Shown here piece by piece: positions 1 through 6,739 of a stretch of 13,036 nucleotides of DNA; the stretch's first letter is position 1, and each line of letters begins with the position of its first letter. The notes under the pieces are model-generated. The model was not told the DNA's origin and searched no databases. It saw only the letters and a program-made list of their open reading frames with translations. Origin of the DNA: an uncultured Acetatifactor sp. (GTDB lineage Bacteria > Bacillota > Clostridia > Lachnospirales > Lachnospiraceae); assembly GCA_910585015.1 (NCBI GenBank), contig CAJUCT010000070.1, positions 1 through 13,036 of the forward strand, written 5' to 3'. The position numbers and the translations under genes were made by a program.

Positions 1-56
1 AATTGAATGAAACTAGCCACAAATTGAATGAAACTAGCCACAAATTGAATGAAACA
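1..56 (+). repeat. In-frame 21-bp tandem repeat (about 2.7 units visible)
   Basis: The unit AAATTGAATGAAACTAGCCAC occurs as one copy lacking its first base at 1-20, one full copy at 21-41 and one partial copy at 42-56, without mismatch. The array runs off the left edge. Twenty-one bases equal seven codons, so gain or loss of a unit would lengthen or shorten the encoded coiled coil by exactly one heptad without breaking the frame. Confidence 0.9.
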
Positions 57-167
57 ATCCAGGAGAGAGACACAGCTAACCGCCAGCTAGAGCAACAGGC
101 CAAACAAATTGAGCAGTTGTTACTGGAAAATAAACGTCTAAAAGACCAGCAGACTTTCGATTTATAA
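1..167 (+). CDS. C-terminal fragment of a coiled-coil protein with heptad repeats (truncated by window edge)
   Basis: An open frame enters at the left edge (first full codon at position 3) and ends at TAA 165-167, giving about 54 residues. It begins with exact 7-residue repeats, LNETSHK LNETSHK, followed by a degenerate LNETIQE, and continues as hydrophilic heptads with Leu/Ile spacing (LEQQAKQ, IEQLLLE, NKRLKDQ) to a final QQTFDL. This is a classic coiled-coil tail. The start and any catalytic domain lie outside the window, so function cannot be assigned. Clostridial Rpn-type (PD-(D/E)XK) recombination-promoting nucleases often carry variable heptad tails like this, but that is only a guess from general family knowledge. 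A hairpin terminator follows about 75 bp downstream. Confidence 0.7.
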   Translation, partial: LNETSHKLNETSHKLNETIQERDTANRQLEQQAKQIEQLLLENKRLKDQQTFDL

Positions 168-240
168 GCTGCTTCAAATAGGGCGCTGTGAAATGCCACA
201 AGAGGCATGTATCTGGCAAACAGCAGCTTGCTGAGAAGCA

Positions 241-286
241 AGGGGCATATCGAAGTTCTCCGATATGCCCCTCTGTGTTCTTTCTT
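241..286. terminator. Hairpin terminator between the left-edge gene and trkH (convergent)
   Basis: Perfect 12-bp arms AGGGGCATATCG (241-252) and CGATATGCCCCT (261-272) enclose an 8-nt loop. On the plus strand a T-rich stretch (CTGTGTTCTTTCTT) follows; on the minus strand the tail is TTGCTTCTC. It lies between two convergent genes and could serve both, with the better tail for the plus-strand gene. Confidence 0.65.
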
Positions 287-349
287 CACCGCCTATCCCC
301 CTGTTCTTTGCGTCTCTGATCTCATGAGATACATTAATGCAACTCAGAC

Positions 350-1804
350 CTACCTCTGTCTCCAGGTAGTCCGGGAGAACAAAATCAATATAGGGAATAT
401 CTCCAGTCTGCCCGCCAACATATCCCAAATCAGGATCAGCTTGGAAAAGATACTGTAGGAAGCAAAATTGCAGGTGGGGCCAACCGCCTCGAAGCCTGGC
501 CCGATATTGTTAAAGCAGGCCAGGACGGCGGAGAAATTGGTAGTTATGGAAAAACCGTCCACCGAGATCAATAGGAAACTGGCAATGATAATGATGGCAT
601 AGGCAGCCACATAGGTGTTGGTGTTGGCCAGCACTTTCTCATCCACTGTCTGTCCGTTCATTCGCACCACCTGTACCCGCTGAGGACGAATAAGCTGGCG
701 GACACTTCGCAGCATATTCTTCACCACCAACAATGCCCTGCCGCATTTGAAGCCGCCGCCCGTACTGCCTGCACAGGCGCCGATAACCATCAGGAACAGC
801 AGTATAGCCTTGGAAAATCCGGGCCACAAATCAAAATCCGTGGTGGCGTACCCTGTAGAGGAAACAATACTGGCCACCTGGAATGCAGTATGTCTCACCG
901 TCTCCTCCAGAGTATCGTAATACCCTCGCAAATTCCAGACGATCAGTAAAATGCTGGCCAATATAATTCCCAGATACATACGCAGTTCCTCGTCCTTGAA
1001 CACGCTTTTGATCTGCCCCAGAAGCAGCAGATAATAGCAGCTGAAATTCACGCCAAACAGCAGCATAAACACAGTACAAACATTCTGGATATAGGGACTG
1101 TACCCGGCGATACTGTCTCCCTTGATGCCGAATCCACCCGTACCCGCCGTACCAAATGCCGTACACACCGCATCAAACACCGGCATTCCGCCTATGAGCA
1201 GGAATATCACGTCCAGCACCGTCAGCGCAATGTAAAGAATATACAGAATCTGTGCCGTCTGCTTCATCTTAGGCACCAGCTTGCCCACATTAGGGCCAGG
1301 GCTCTCTGCCCGCAGCAGATGCATGGTAAAGCCACTGCCGCCCTCGCCGCCCATGGGGATTGCCAGCAAAAACACCAGTACCCCCATGCCGCCCAGCCAA
1401 TGGCTGAAACTGCGCCAGTACAGAATACCATAGGGCAGCCCTTCTATCTGCTCCAAGATAGAAGCCCCCGTGGTGGTAAAGCCGGATACTATCTCAAACA
1501 GGGCATCCACATAGTTCGGAATCGCTCCCGACAAGAAAAAGGGCAGACAGCCCAACAGACTCATGAACAGCCAGCCCATCCCTACACACACCAGTCCCTC
1601 CTTGGCAAAAAAACTCTTTCTCGCCTTACGGCACAGCAGTCTGAGCGTCACTCCCAGCCCCCACAGAAGTACAATCGTAACGGTAAAGCCCATGATGGAA
1701 CTATATTCCTTCATGCATAGACTGATAATCAGCGCCGGCATCATAAATATGCTCTCAACCATCAAAAGCAGACCGATAAATTTACCCATCATCTTGTAGT
1801 TCAT
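350..1804 (-). CDS. trkH: Trk-type potassium uptake channel subunit TrkH
   Basis: This is the membrane-embedded, K+-translocating subunit of a Trk/Ktr uptake system; it works with the cytoplasmic gating subunit encoded just upstream by trkA. The 484-residue protein has the four-fold pore architecture of the family. Filter-like segments are visible at about 110-115 (TTTGAS), 219-226 (TAGTGGFG), 315-322 (SSTGYATT) and 432-438 (NNIGPGF), each between hydrophobic helices. The C-terminus (GRLEIFPILILFSR, then a basic end) is the usual TrkH ending, so the gene is complete, and the length is normal for the family. The ATG at 1804 is preceded by GGAGATAGGAAACGACA, which supplies a modest Shine-Dalgarno sequence. 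It lies 112 bp after trkA in the same direction and is probably cotranscribed. Family assignment is very secure; ion selectivity (K+ alone or Na+-coupled) is not decided by the sequence. Confidence 0.97.
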   Translation of the reverse strand: MNYKMMGKFIGLLLMVESIFMMPALIISLCMKEYSSIMGFTVTIVLLWGLGVTLRLLCRKARKSFFAKEGLVCVGMGWLFMSLLGCLPFFLSGAIPNYVDALFEIVSGFTTTGASILEQIEGLPYGILYWRSFSHWLGGMGVLVFLLAIPMGGEGGSGFTMHLLRAESPGPNVGKLVPKMKQTAQILYILYIALTVLDVIFLLIGGMPVFDAVCTAFGTAGTGGFGIKGDSIAGYSPYIQNVCTVFMLLFGVNFSCYYLLLLGQIKSVFKDEELRMYLGIILASILLIVWNLRGYYDTLEETVRHTAFQVASIVSSTGYATTDFDLWPGFSKAILLFLMVIGACAGSTGGGFKCGRALLVVKNMLRSVRQLIRPQRVQVVRMNGQTVDEKVLANTNTYVAAYAIIIIASFLLISVDGFSITTNFSAVLACFNNIGPGFEAVGPTCNFASYSIFSKLILIWDMLAGRLEIFPILILFSRTTWRQR

Positions 1805-1824
1805 TGTCGTTTCCTATCTCCATC

Positions 1825-1842
1825 TGCCCGCTCCGGCGGGCA
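1825..1842 (-). promoter_or_regulatory. GC-rich hairpin in the trkA-trkH intergenic leader
   Basis: TGCCCGC (1825-1831) and GCGGGCA (1836-1842) form a perfect 7-bp stem with a 4-nt loop about 20 bases upstream of the trkH start. No T-run follows in the trkH direction, so it is not a conventional terminator. It could set the stoichiometry of TrkA to TrkH through mRNA stability or by limiting ribosome access. Function is inferred. Confidence 0.4.
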
Positions 1843-1916
1843 CTCTATTCATAAATAAAAATGCCTCTTGGGGGATTTGCCTCGCAAGTCCTGCATTTCT
1901 CCCACACAGATCCTCA

Positions 1917-3275
1917 TCACTCAAAAATATCGTTCAACTGATAGATCACCCTGTCCCCATTAGTCACAATGATCACCGTATCTCCTCTGTTAAAAGAGGA
2001 GTCACCGTTAGGAATCTCCTGCTGGGCACCCTTGGTAATGCAGGCCACCAACACATTCTTCTTGATCTTCAGCTGTTTCAGCGGTTCTCCACAGTGCGAG
2101 GTGTGTTCATCCACCAAAAACTCCATTGCCTCCGCCTGGCCGTCCGCAATAGAATATACGGTTCTGGCCGCACCGGTCTGGTTCTGCATAGCCCGCACGT
2201 AGCGAACAATAGTATTGCAGCACAACTCCTTGGGGCTGATGATGCTGCCCAGAGACAGATTTTCCAAAATATTTTTGTTATTCACACGGCCCAGCTTGGT
2301 AATAATCTGGGGCACTCCGCAGCTGCTTCCATACAGGGAAATGATCATATTCAATTCATCTATACCCGTCAGCGTGGCCAGCGCATCGCAATTTAAAATT
2401 CCCTCGCTCTCCAGAAGAAATTCACTGCTGGCATCGCCCTGGACGATATCGGCATATGGAAGCAAACTGGCCAGAGCCACGCAGCGCTGTGCATCCTGCT
2501 CCACAATCTGTATCGAAATCCCGCTTTTTTCCAACTGCTTTGCCAAGTAAATGGTGACACGCCCGCCGCCGCACACCAGCACTCTCTTGACCTTGTGGGT
2601 GATAATACCCAGATTGTGCAGCAAAACAGCCAGTTCATTGCTGGGGGCCGTCACAAAAATCCTGTCTCCCTCCCGCAGCACAAAATTGCCGTCCGGAGCC
2701 ACCGCTTTGCCGTTTCGAAGCACAGTACATACCAGGATCTTGCACTTGACAATATTGTTCATATCGTTCAAAGCCACATCACAGAGCTTGCTCTGCTCGT
2801 TCAGCTTCAGTTCCACAAGTTCTACCCTGCCTCTGGCAAAGGTATCCCTCTTTAGAAATCCCGGATATTTCAGCAGTCTGCTGATCTCTATCGCCGCCTG
2901 CCGCTCAGGATTGACCGCCATAGACAGTCCGAACATATCCCGCATCTTGTAAATCTGTTGGGTATATTCCGGATTACGCACCCGGGCAATGGTATGGAGA
3001 CGGGAATTCATGGCATGGGCCGTCATACAACACAGCAGATTGATCTCGTCCGCTCCTGTCATAGCGATCAACAGATCCGCCTCCTTTATCCCTGCCTGCT
3101 GCAGCACCTCCATAGTGGCGCAATTCCCCTGAATCACCATCACATCATATCGTTCCTGCGTACTCTCCAATACCTTGGAGTTGGCATCTATTAAAGTCAG
3201 GTCATGCCCCTCCAGAACAAGCTGCCGGGTCAGCGTGGAACCCATCTTGCCATCTCCCGCAACAATAATATTCAC
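1917..3275 (-). CDS. trkA: Trk system potassium uptake regulatory subunit TrkA (two RCK domains)
   Basis: This is the cytoplasmic nucleotide-binding subunit that gates TrkH; NAD(H)/ATP-type ligands bind its Rossmann folds. Two tandem TrkA_N + TrkA_C (RCK) units are visible. The first Rossmann motif, GDGKMG, is at residues 7-12 and followed by an acidic strand end (LTLID). The second, CGGGRV, is at about 235-240 and followed by IQIVEQD. Each is followed by a C-terminal regulatory domain ending in REGDRIFV and NRGDTVII. I place the start at the GTG at 3275 (452 aa). It has a strong AGGAAAGGGG site 7 nt upstream, and the protein then begins directly with the first beta strand, as in the family. 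The longer frame reaching 3425 adds about 50 residues unlike TrkA. trkH follows downstream, the classic partner order. Confidence 0.95.
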   Translation of the reverse strand: MNIIVAGDGKMGSTLTRQLVLEGHDLTLIDANSKVLESTQERYDVMVIQGNCATMEVLQQAGIKEADLLIAMTGADEINLLCCMTAHAMNSRLHTIARVRNPEYTQQIYKMRDMFGLSMAVNPERQAAIEISRLLKYPGFLKRDTFARGRVELVELKLNEQSKLCDVALNDMNNIVKCKILVCTVLRNGKAVAPDGNFVLREGDRIFVTAPSNELAVLLHNLGIITHKVKRVLVCGGGRVTIYLAKQLEKSGISIQIVEQDAQRCVALASLLPYADIVQGDASSEFLLESEGILNCDALATLTGIDELNMIISLYGSSCGVPQIITKLGRVNNKNILENLSLGSIISPKELCCNTIVRYVRAMQNQTGAARTVYSIADGQAEAMEFLVDEHTSHCGEPLKQLKIKKNVLVACITKGAQQEIPNGDSSFNRGDTVIIVTNGDRVIYQLNDIFE

Positions 3276-3345
3276 AATCTTACCCCTTTCCTGCATAACC
3301 AAAGTTCGGCTTTCGCCAAATTCCGGCTGTGCCCATGTTATTGTG

Positions 3346-3375
3346 TTAATACTTTTTTGGATGTGATACATCCAA
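3346..3375 (-). promoter_or_regulatory. Palindrome and possible weak promoter upstream of trkA
   Basis: TTGGATG-TGATA-CATCCAA (3357-3375) is a perfect 7-bp inverted repeat with a 5-nt centre. No T-run follows on either strand, so it does not look like a terminator. Reading toward trkA, its left arm (TTGGAT) sits 18 nt before TATTAA (3346-3351), a poor but possible -35/-10 pair about 70 nt ahead of the GTG start. A palindrome overlapping a promoter would suit an operator. The evidence is weak. Confidence 0.3.
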
Positions 3376-3500
3376 GCATCTATCTCCCAGTGTTCCCTGC
3401 CGGCACACCAACTCTGCTGGTGCAAATCTAACCACTTTTAGTATTCAAACATTTATCGGTGCGCAGTTCGGAAACTTGCTGTTTTAGAGTTCCGCATCCC

Positions 3501-4883
3501 CTATCCCAAAGTAGCGGACATCATATCCCGCACCAAGGCCTGAACCTGCTCTTTTGTGGCTCTGCCCTTAACCAGCGGATCATTTTGGAAAGCCTCCACC
3601 ACCAGATCCACATCTCTATTGTCTCCCAGCACCACCTGCATGATACGGTCATGGTTTTCCAGATGGGGGATGATCAGCTGGCGCACCTGCTCCGGAACGC
3701 TCCCCGCCAGCACCGGACGTATGGCATCCCTCTCAAACACGGCATTGGTCTCCACCACTGCATTTTCTGGAAGATTGGCGATCTGATGCCCGGCGTTGGG
3801 GATATTCACATTGCTCACCACCCGCTCCAATCCGCACAATGCCTTGATCAGCAGAATCCCCTCCTCCCCAGTGGGCTCCAACTTGAGTTCCTCCTCGCCG
3901 CTCACCAGCCTGCGGCTGCGCTCCAGGCGCTTTTGCAGATCCTCTTTTCTCCATGCCACTGTGGTGAGGCCGAACTTCCAGCCTGCCACCGTCTCCGGAT
4001 CTTTCAAGTACTCGTCACCGGGCATGAACTCTGCCAGATGACGGTCTCCCGCCGCCGCAATCAGTCCATAGCGCTTAAACAGATCCATTTTAACCCGGTG
4101 GGCACAGGCAAAGGTAGAATTCATCCAATGATTGTCCTTTTCCTCATAGCCCTCCTCATAGTGGACATCTATATATTTTCTATAGACCGGGAATAGATCA
4201 ATGCCCTTATAGCTGGCATAGTCAAACCAGGTAAAATGGTTGATGCCCAGCACATTGACATGGACATCCCTCCGGTCTATGGAATCACACCCCAGTTCCT
4301 GGGATGCAATGGACGCCAACACCTTCTGAGTACCAAATACCTCATGGCAGCAGCCAAATGCCTTGATCTGCGGGAATACCTGGTACAGCGTCTTTACGCA
4401 TAAAGTCATGGGATTAGTGTAGTTAATGACCCAAGCCTCGGGACAATATTTCTTGATGGCCTCCCCAAACTCCATAAACATGGGAAGTGTGCGCAAAGCG
4501 CGCATCATGCCGCCCGGTCCCGCCGTATCGCCAACGGACTGGTAGATACCCAGCCGCTCCGGCATGTGGACATCCGCTTCCATCTCGTTGAAGGTCTTTG
4601 GAAGGATGGAAATCACCACAAAGTCCGCGCCGGACAACGCCTCCTGCAGCGTATCTTTCACCACATAATCCCACTTACCGGACACTTCCTCCCGTTGCTT
4701 TTGCCGGTTGCCTATAATGGCATTGGCCTCCGCCGCCCCCCTGTCTATATCATACAGGCGTATGGTGCCGCTGATCCGGGATTCCATAGCCAAATCCGTC
4801 ATAAAAGTCCATGCCCATCCCCTGGATCCGCCGCCAATGTAGGCAATCTGGATATCCGATACCTTATCTGCTTCGTACTTCAT
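3501..4883 (-). CDS. lplD: Glycoside hydrolase family 4, LplD-type alpha-galacturonidase
   Basis: GH4 enzymes cleave glycosides by an NAD+- and divalent-metal-dependent redox elimination in the cytoplasm. The protein (460 aa from 4883) has the dinucleotide fold at its N-terminus (YIGGGSRGW, residues 15-23), NYTNPM (154-159), the metal-binding Cys-His segment GCCHEV (177-182) and GINHFTWF (213-220), which carries the second metal-ligand His. CHEV rather than CHSV/CHGY, together with IYQSVGDTAGPGG and AAGDRHLAEF, matches what I remember of Bacillus subtilis LplD, an alpha-galacturonidase. Substrate is therefore probably an alpha-linked uronide, such as pectin fragments; this is inference. The ATG at 4883 is preferred over an upstream ATG at 4913 because a perfect AGGAGG (4893-4898) lies 9 nt before it. 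No sugar transporter or regulator lies nearby, unlike typical pectin-utilisation clusters. Confidence 0.88.
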   Translation of the reverse strand: MKYEADKVSDIQIAYIGGGSRGWAWTFMTDLAMESRISGTIRLYDIDRGAAEANAIIGNRQKQREEVSGKWDYVVKDTLQEALSGADFVVISILPKTFNEMEADVHMPERLGIYQSVGDTAGPGGMMRALRTLPMFMEFGEAIKKYCPEAWVINYTNPMTLCVKTLYQVFPQIKAFGCCHEVFGTQKVLASIASQELGCDSIDRRDVHVNVLGINHFTWFDYASYKGIDLFPVYRKYIDVHYEEGYEEKDNHWMNSTFACAHRVKMDLFKRYGLIAAAGDRHLAEFMPGDEYLKDPETVAGWKFGLTTVAWRKEDLQKRLERSRRLVSGEEELKLEPTGEEGILLIKALCGLERVVSNVNIPNAGHQIANLPENAVVETNAVFERDAIRPVLAGSVPEQVRQLIIPHLENHDRIMQVVLGDNRDVDLVVEAFQNDPLVKGRATKEQVQALVRDMMSATLG

Positions 4884-4994
4884 TTTCTTTGTCCTCCTAT
4901 TTTTGTTCCGCATATCCCCTTCCGGTACCGCACCCTACCCGGTGGTTGATATTCGACCGCTTTCGGCGGGATATGTTGTTTTTAAATTTCATAA

Positions 4995-5138
4995 TTAGGC
5001 GATAGCGAAACTCCCTTTCTGTTTACAGAGGATGGGCAATCTATACAAAATAGGGGCGACTTGCCGCTGCGTCGGAGTCCGCTTTTGTATATATTGACCA
5101 GCCACGCCACTTGCAGAGAACATTTTGCAATTGCCTGA
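4995..5138. mobile_element. MITE-like element, copy A (144 bp, terminal inverted repeats, 9-bp target duplication)
   Basis: The element runs from TTAGGCGATAGCGAAAC to a degenerate inverted copy (ATTTTGCAATTGCCTGA). Further in is a second inverted pair around TGGGCAATCTATACAAAA and TTTTGTATATATTGACCA, so the whole unit can fold into one long imperfect hairpin. It is flanked by ATTTCATAA (4986-4994) and ATTTCACAA (5139-5147), a 9-bp direct repeat with one mismatch, as left by transposition. It differs from copy B at about 20 of 144 positions with no gaps. It carries no plausible gene and would need a transposase supplied in trans. The parent IS family is not identifiable from this window. Confidence 0.72.
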
Positions 5139-5155
5139 ATTTCACAATGGGCGAA

Positions 5156-5204
5156 AGGTGCGGAGCATCCGGGGATGATCCACACCTCTTTTAAATCTTT
5201 TTTC
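5156..5204 (+). terminator. Stem-loop with T-rich tail between the two MITE copies
   Basis: AGGTGCGGAGCATCC (5156-5170) pairs with GGATGATCCACACCT (5173-5187) with two mismatches and a very tight loop, followed on the plus strand by CTCTTTTAAATCTTTTTTC. This has the form of an intrinsic terminator facing right, yet no plus-strand gene precedes it. In the minus direction the stem lacks a T-run. It may be a terminator whose T-tract was the target of copy B, since the T-tract is duplicated on the far side of that element. Confidence 0.4.
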
Positions 5205-5348
5205 TTAGGCAATTGCGAAACTCCCTTTCCGGGAACAGTGGATGGGCAATATATACAAAATAAGGGCGACTGGCCACTGCATCGGAGCCCGTTTTTGTAT
5301 ATATTGACCAGCCACGTCACTTGCGGAGAACGTTTCGCAATTACCTAA
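5205..5348. mobile_element. MITE-like element, copy B (144 bp, exact 9-bp target duplication)
   Basis: Terminal inverted repeats TTAGGCAATTGCGAAAC (5205-5221) and GTTTCGCAATTACCTAA (5332-5348) differ at one position. Inner inverted arms TGGGCAATATATACAAAA (5243-5260) and TTTTGTATATATTGACCA (5293-5310) differ at one position. The halves are of equal length, so the unit is an extended hairpin with one mismatched belt. TCTTTTTTC immediately flanks it on both sides (5196-5204 and 5349-5357), an exact 9-bp direct repeat expected of a target-site duplication. It lies in the same orientation as copy A, 66 bp apart. The more intact ends and exact duplication suggest a younger insertion than copy A. 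Confidence 0.8.
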
Positions 5349-5387
5349 TCTTTTTTCTAATCCTGTTGCAGTTTCGCCGATGGAAAA

Positions 5388-6596
5388 CTATATAATTCTC
5401 CGCACTGCCAAAATCGGCCGATAATTGGCATTGCTGACCTTGATCCCTGTCCTCTGGGTGCTGGCATGTACAATCTTGCCTCCCCCAATATACAAGGCTA
5501 CATGCCCTTCATAGCAGATTATGTCTCCCGGTTGGGCTTCGCTGTACTCCACGCCCCGCCCGGCGCTTCTCTGGGAATAGGAAGTCCTGGAAATATCGTA
5601 GCCATAGTCCTGATATACGCGATACGTAAACCCGGAACAGTCGGCGCCGTTTGTCAGACTGGTTCCTCCTGCCACATAAGGATTGCCCACAAACTGAAGA
5701 GCATACTTGGCGATCTGCTTGCCCTTGTCGCTGCCGGTGGCATTATCCACAATGGAAGAATAATTGGTATTGTTTGTAACCTTGGGCGGATTCTGCGCCG
5801 CTGCCGCCAGCGCCGCCTGACGCCGCCTCTCCTCCTCTTTCCTCCGCTCTTCCTCCTGCAGCTTCTTCAGCTGCTTCTTTTCCTGCTGCAGCAGGGCCTT
5901 GGCCGCCGCCGCCTCCTGTCTGGCTCTGGCAATTTGAGCCGCAAAATTCTCAGACTGCTTCTGTAGCTGTGCCATCAACTGGTCGCAATAGTCCTTCTGC
6001 TCCTCCATCTCTGCCTTATCGGCCTCCAGGGATGCCTTATCAGCCTCCAGCTGATCCCAGAGATCACGCACCTCTTTCCGGGTCGCCTCATACTGGTTCA
6101 GCATCTCCTGGTTGTAGGCGTTGACGCTCTCCGCATAGGTAACCCTGTTCAGCATATCGCTGAAACTGATGTTGCTGAACAGCATGGTCATCAGAGTGTC
6201 ATCGCCTGTCTCATACATAAAGCGAATCTGCAATGCCATGGCTTCCGCCTGATCCTGTTCTTTCTGCAGCGCCGCCTCATAAGCCTGGCTGGTAAGTTCG
6301 ATGTCCGCCTTCTTCTGGACAATATCATCCTCCAAAAGGTCAATACTTGTCAAAATATTGATAATCTCTGCATTCAGATCCTCCATCTGCTCATCCAGAA
6401 GATCCTGTTCATCCTCCAGATCGGAAATATTGTCATTGATTTCCTCCAGCTGGTTCTCGGTATCTTCGATGGCCTGTTCCACATCTTTAATGGTGGTGGC
6501 CCATATATCCATGGTGACCCCCGACAGAGTGGAAATCATCAGTGCTGCCACAGCCACAGATATTATTCTTTTTTTCACCCTGGATCTTATCGTCAT
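5388..6596 (-). CDS. Secreted PcsB/CwlO-type NlpC/P60 peptidoglycan hydrolase
   Basis: This is a cell-wall hydrolase expected to cut peptide bonds of the peptidoglycan stem outside the membrane. A Sec signal (basic RSRVKKR, then a hydrophobic stretch at about 10-32) is followed by a long coiled coil (35-260). Within it, RFMYETGDDTLMTMLFS and SFSDMLNRV (about 125-151) are typical of PcsB/CwlO coiled-coil domains. A Lys/Arg/Glu-rich segment and an Asn/Thr linker (270-285) lead to the C-terminal NlpC/P60 domain (290-402). The catalytic Cys320 (NGADCSGF), His365 (EGHVALYIG) and His377 (IVHAST) are all present, so it should be active. The 402-aa length fits. Relatives are held inactive by their coiled coil and triggered by FtsEX; that partner is not in this window. 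The start at 6596 has GAGAGGAAATGTA ahead of it. A sigma-A-like promoter lies about 75 bp upstream, and the MITE pair lies downstream. Confidence 0.94.
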   Translation of the reverse strand: MTIRSRVKKRIISVAVAALMISTLSGVTMDIWATTIKDVEQAIEDTENQLEEINDNISDLEDEQDLLDEQMEDLNAEIINILTSIDLLEDDIVQKKADIELTSQAYEAALQKEQDQAEAMALQIRFMYETGDDTLMTMLFSNISFSDMLNRVTYAESVNAYNQEMLNQYEATRKEVRDLWDQLEADKASLEADKAEMEEQKDYCDQLMAQLQKQSENFAAQIARARQEAAAAKALLQQEKKQLKKLQEEERRKEEERRRQAALAAAAQNPPKVTNNTNYSSIVDNATGSDKGKQIAKYALQFVGNPYVAGGTSLTNGADCSGFTYRVYQDYGYDISRTSYSQRSAGRGVEYSEAQPGDIICYEGHVALYIGGGKIVHASTQRTGIKVSNANYRPILAVRRII

Positions 6597-6669
6597 TACA
6601 TTTCCTCTCTATACTCACGAGCAATAAAATTTGCCGCGGTATCCCTGGCATCTCTGGCTCGTAAGTCGG

Positions 6670-6698
6670 GTTATCCAGCAAGTTTTAGTACGCGTCAA
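6670..6698 (-). promoter_or_regulatory. Sigma-A-like promoter for the NlpC/P60 gene
   Basis: On the minus strand TTGACG (6693-6698) is followed after exactly 17 nt by GATAAC (6670-6675). The -35 matches the consensus at 5 of 6 positions and the -10 at 4 of 6. It lies in the 143-bp gap after asnS and would give a leader of roughly 65-70 nt. No strong terminator separates it from asnS, so readthrough is also possible. Confidence 0.55.
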
Positions 6699-6739
6699 TA
6701 TGAATTGTTGTTCCACATCGGTCCCCGGATACCGCAATG

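Noticed and set aside
1..56. CRISPR-like array at the left edge
   Set aside because: Repeats are directly contiguous with no spacers and keep an open reading frame of heptads, so this is a protein-coding tandem repeat.
3276..3425. N-terminal extension of TrkA starting at 3425
   Set aside because: The added residues do not resemble TrkA, and a strong ribosome binding site precedes the GTG at 3275, where the Rossmann fold begins.
3459..4196. 245-aa plus-strand frame antisense to lplD
   Set aside because: Shadow frame; the opposite strand encodes the complete GH4 enzyme.
4982..5320. 112-aa minus-strand reading frame with an internal protein repeat (WLVNIYK, SPLFCI)
   Set aside because: It is created by the two MITE copies lying 210 bp apart (a multiple of three). 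No gene-like context is seen, and the repeat is explained by the element.
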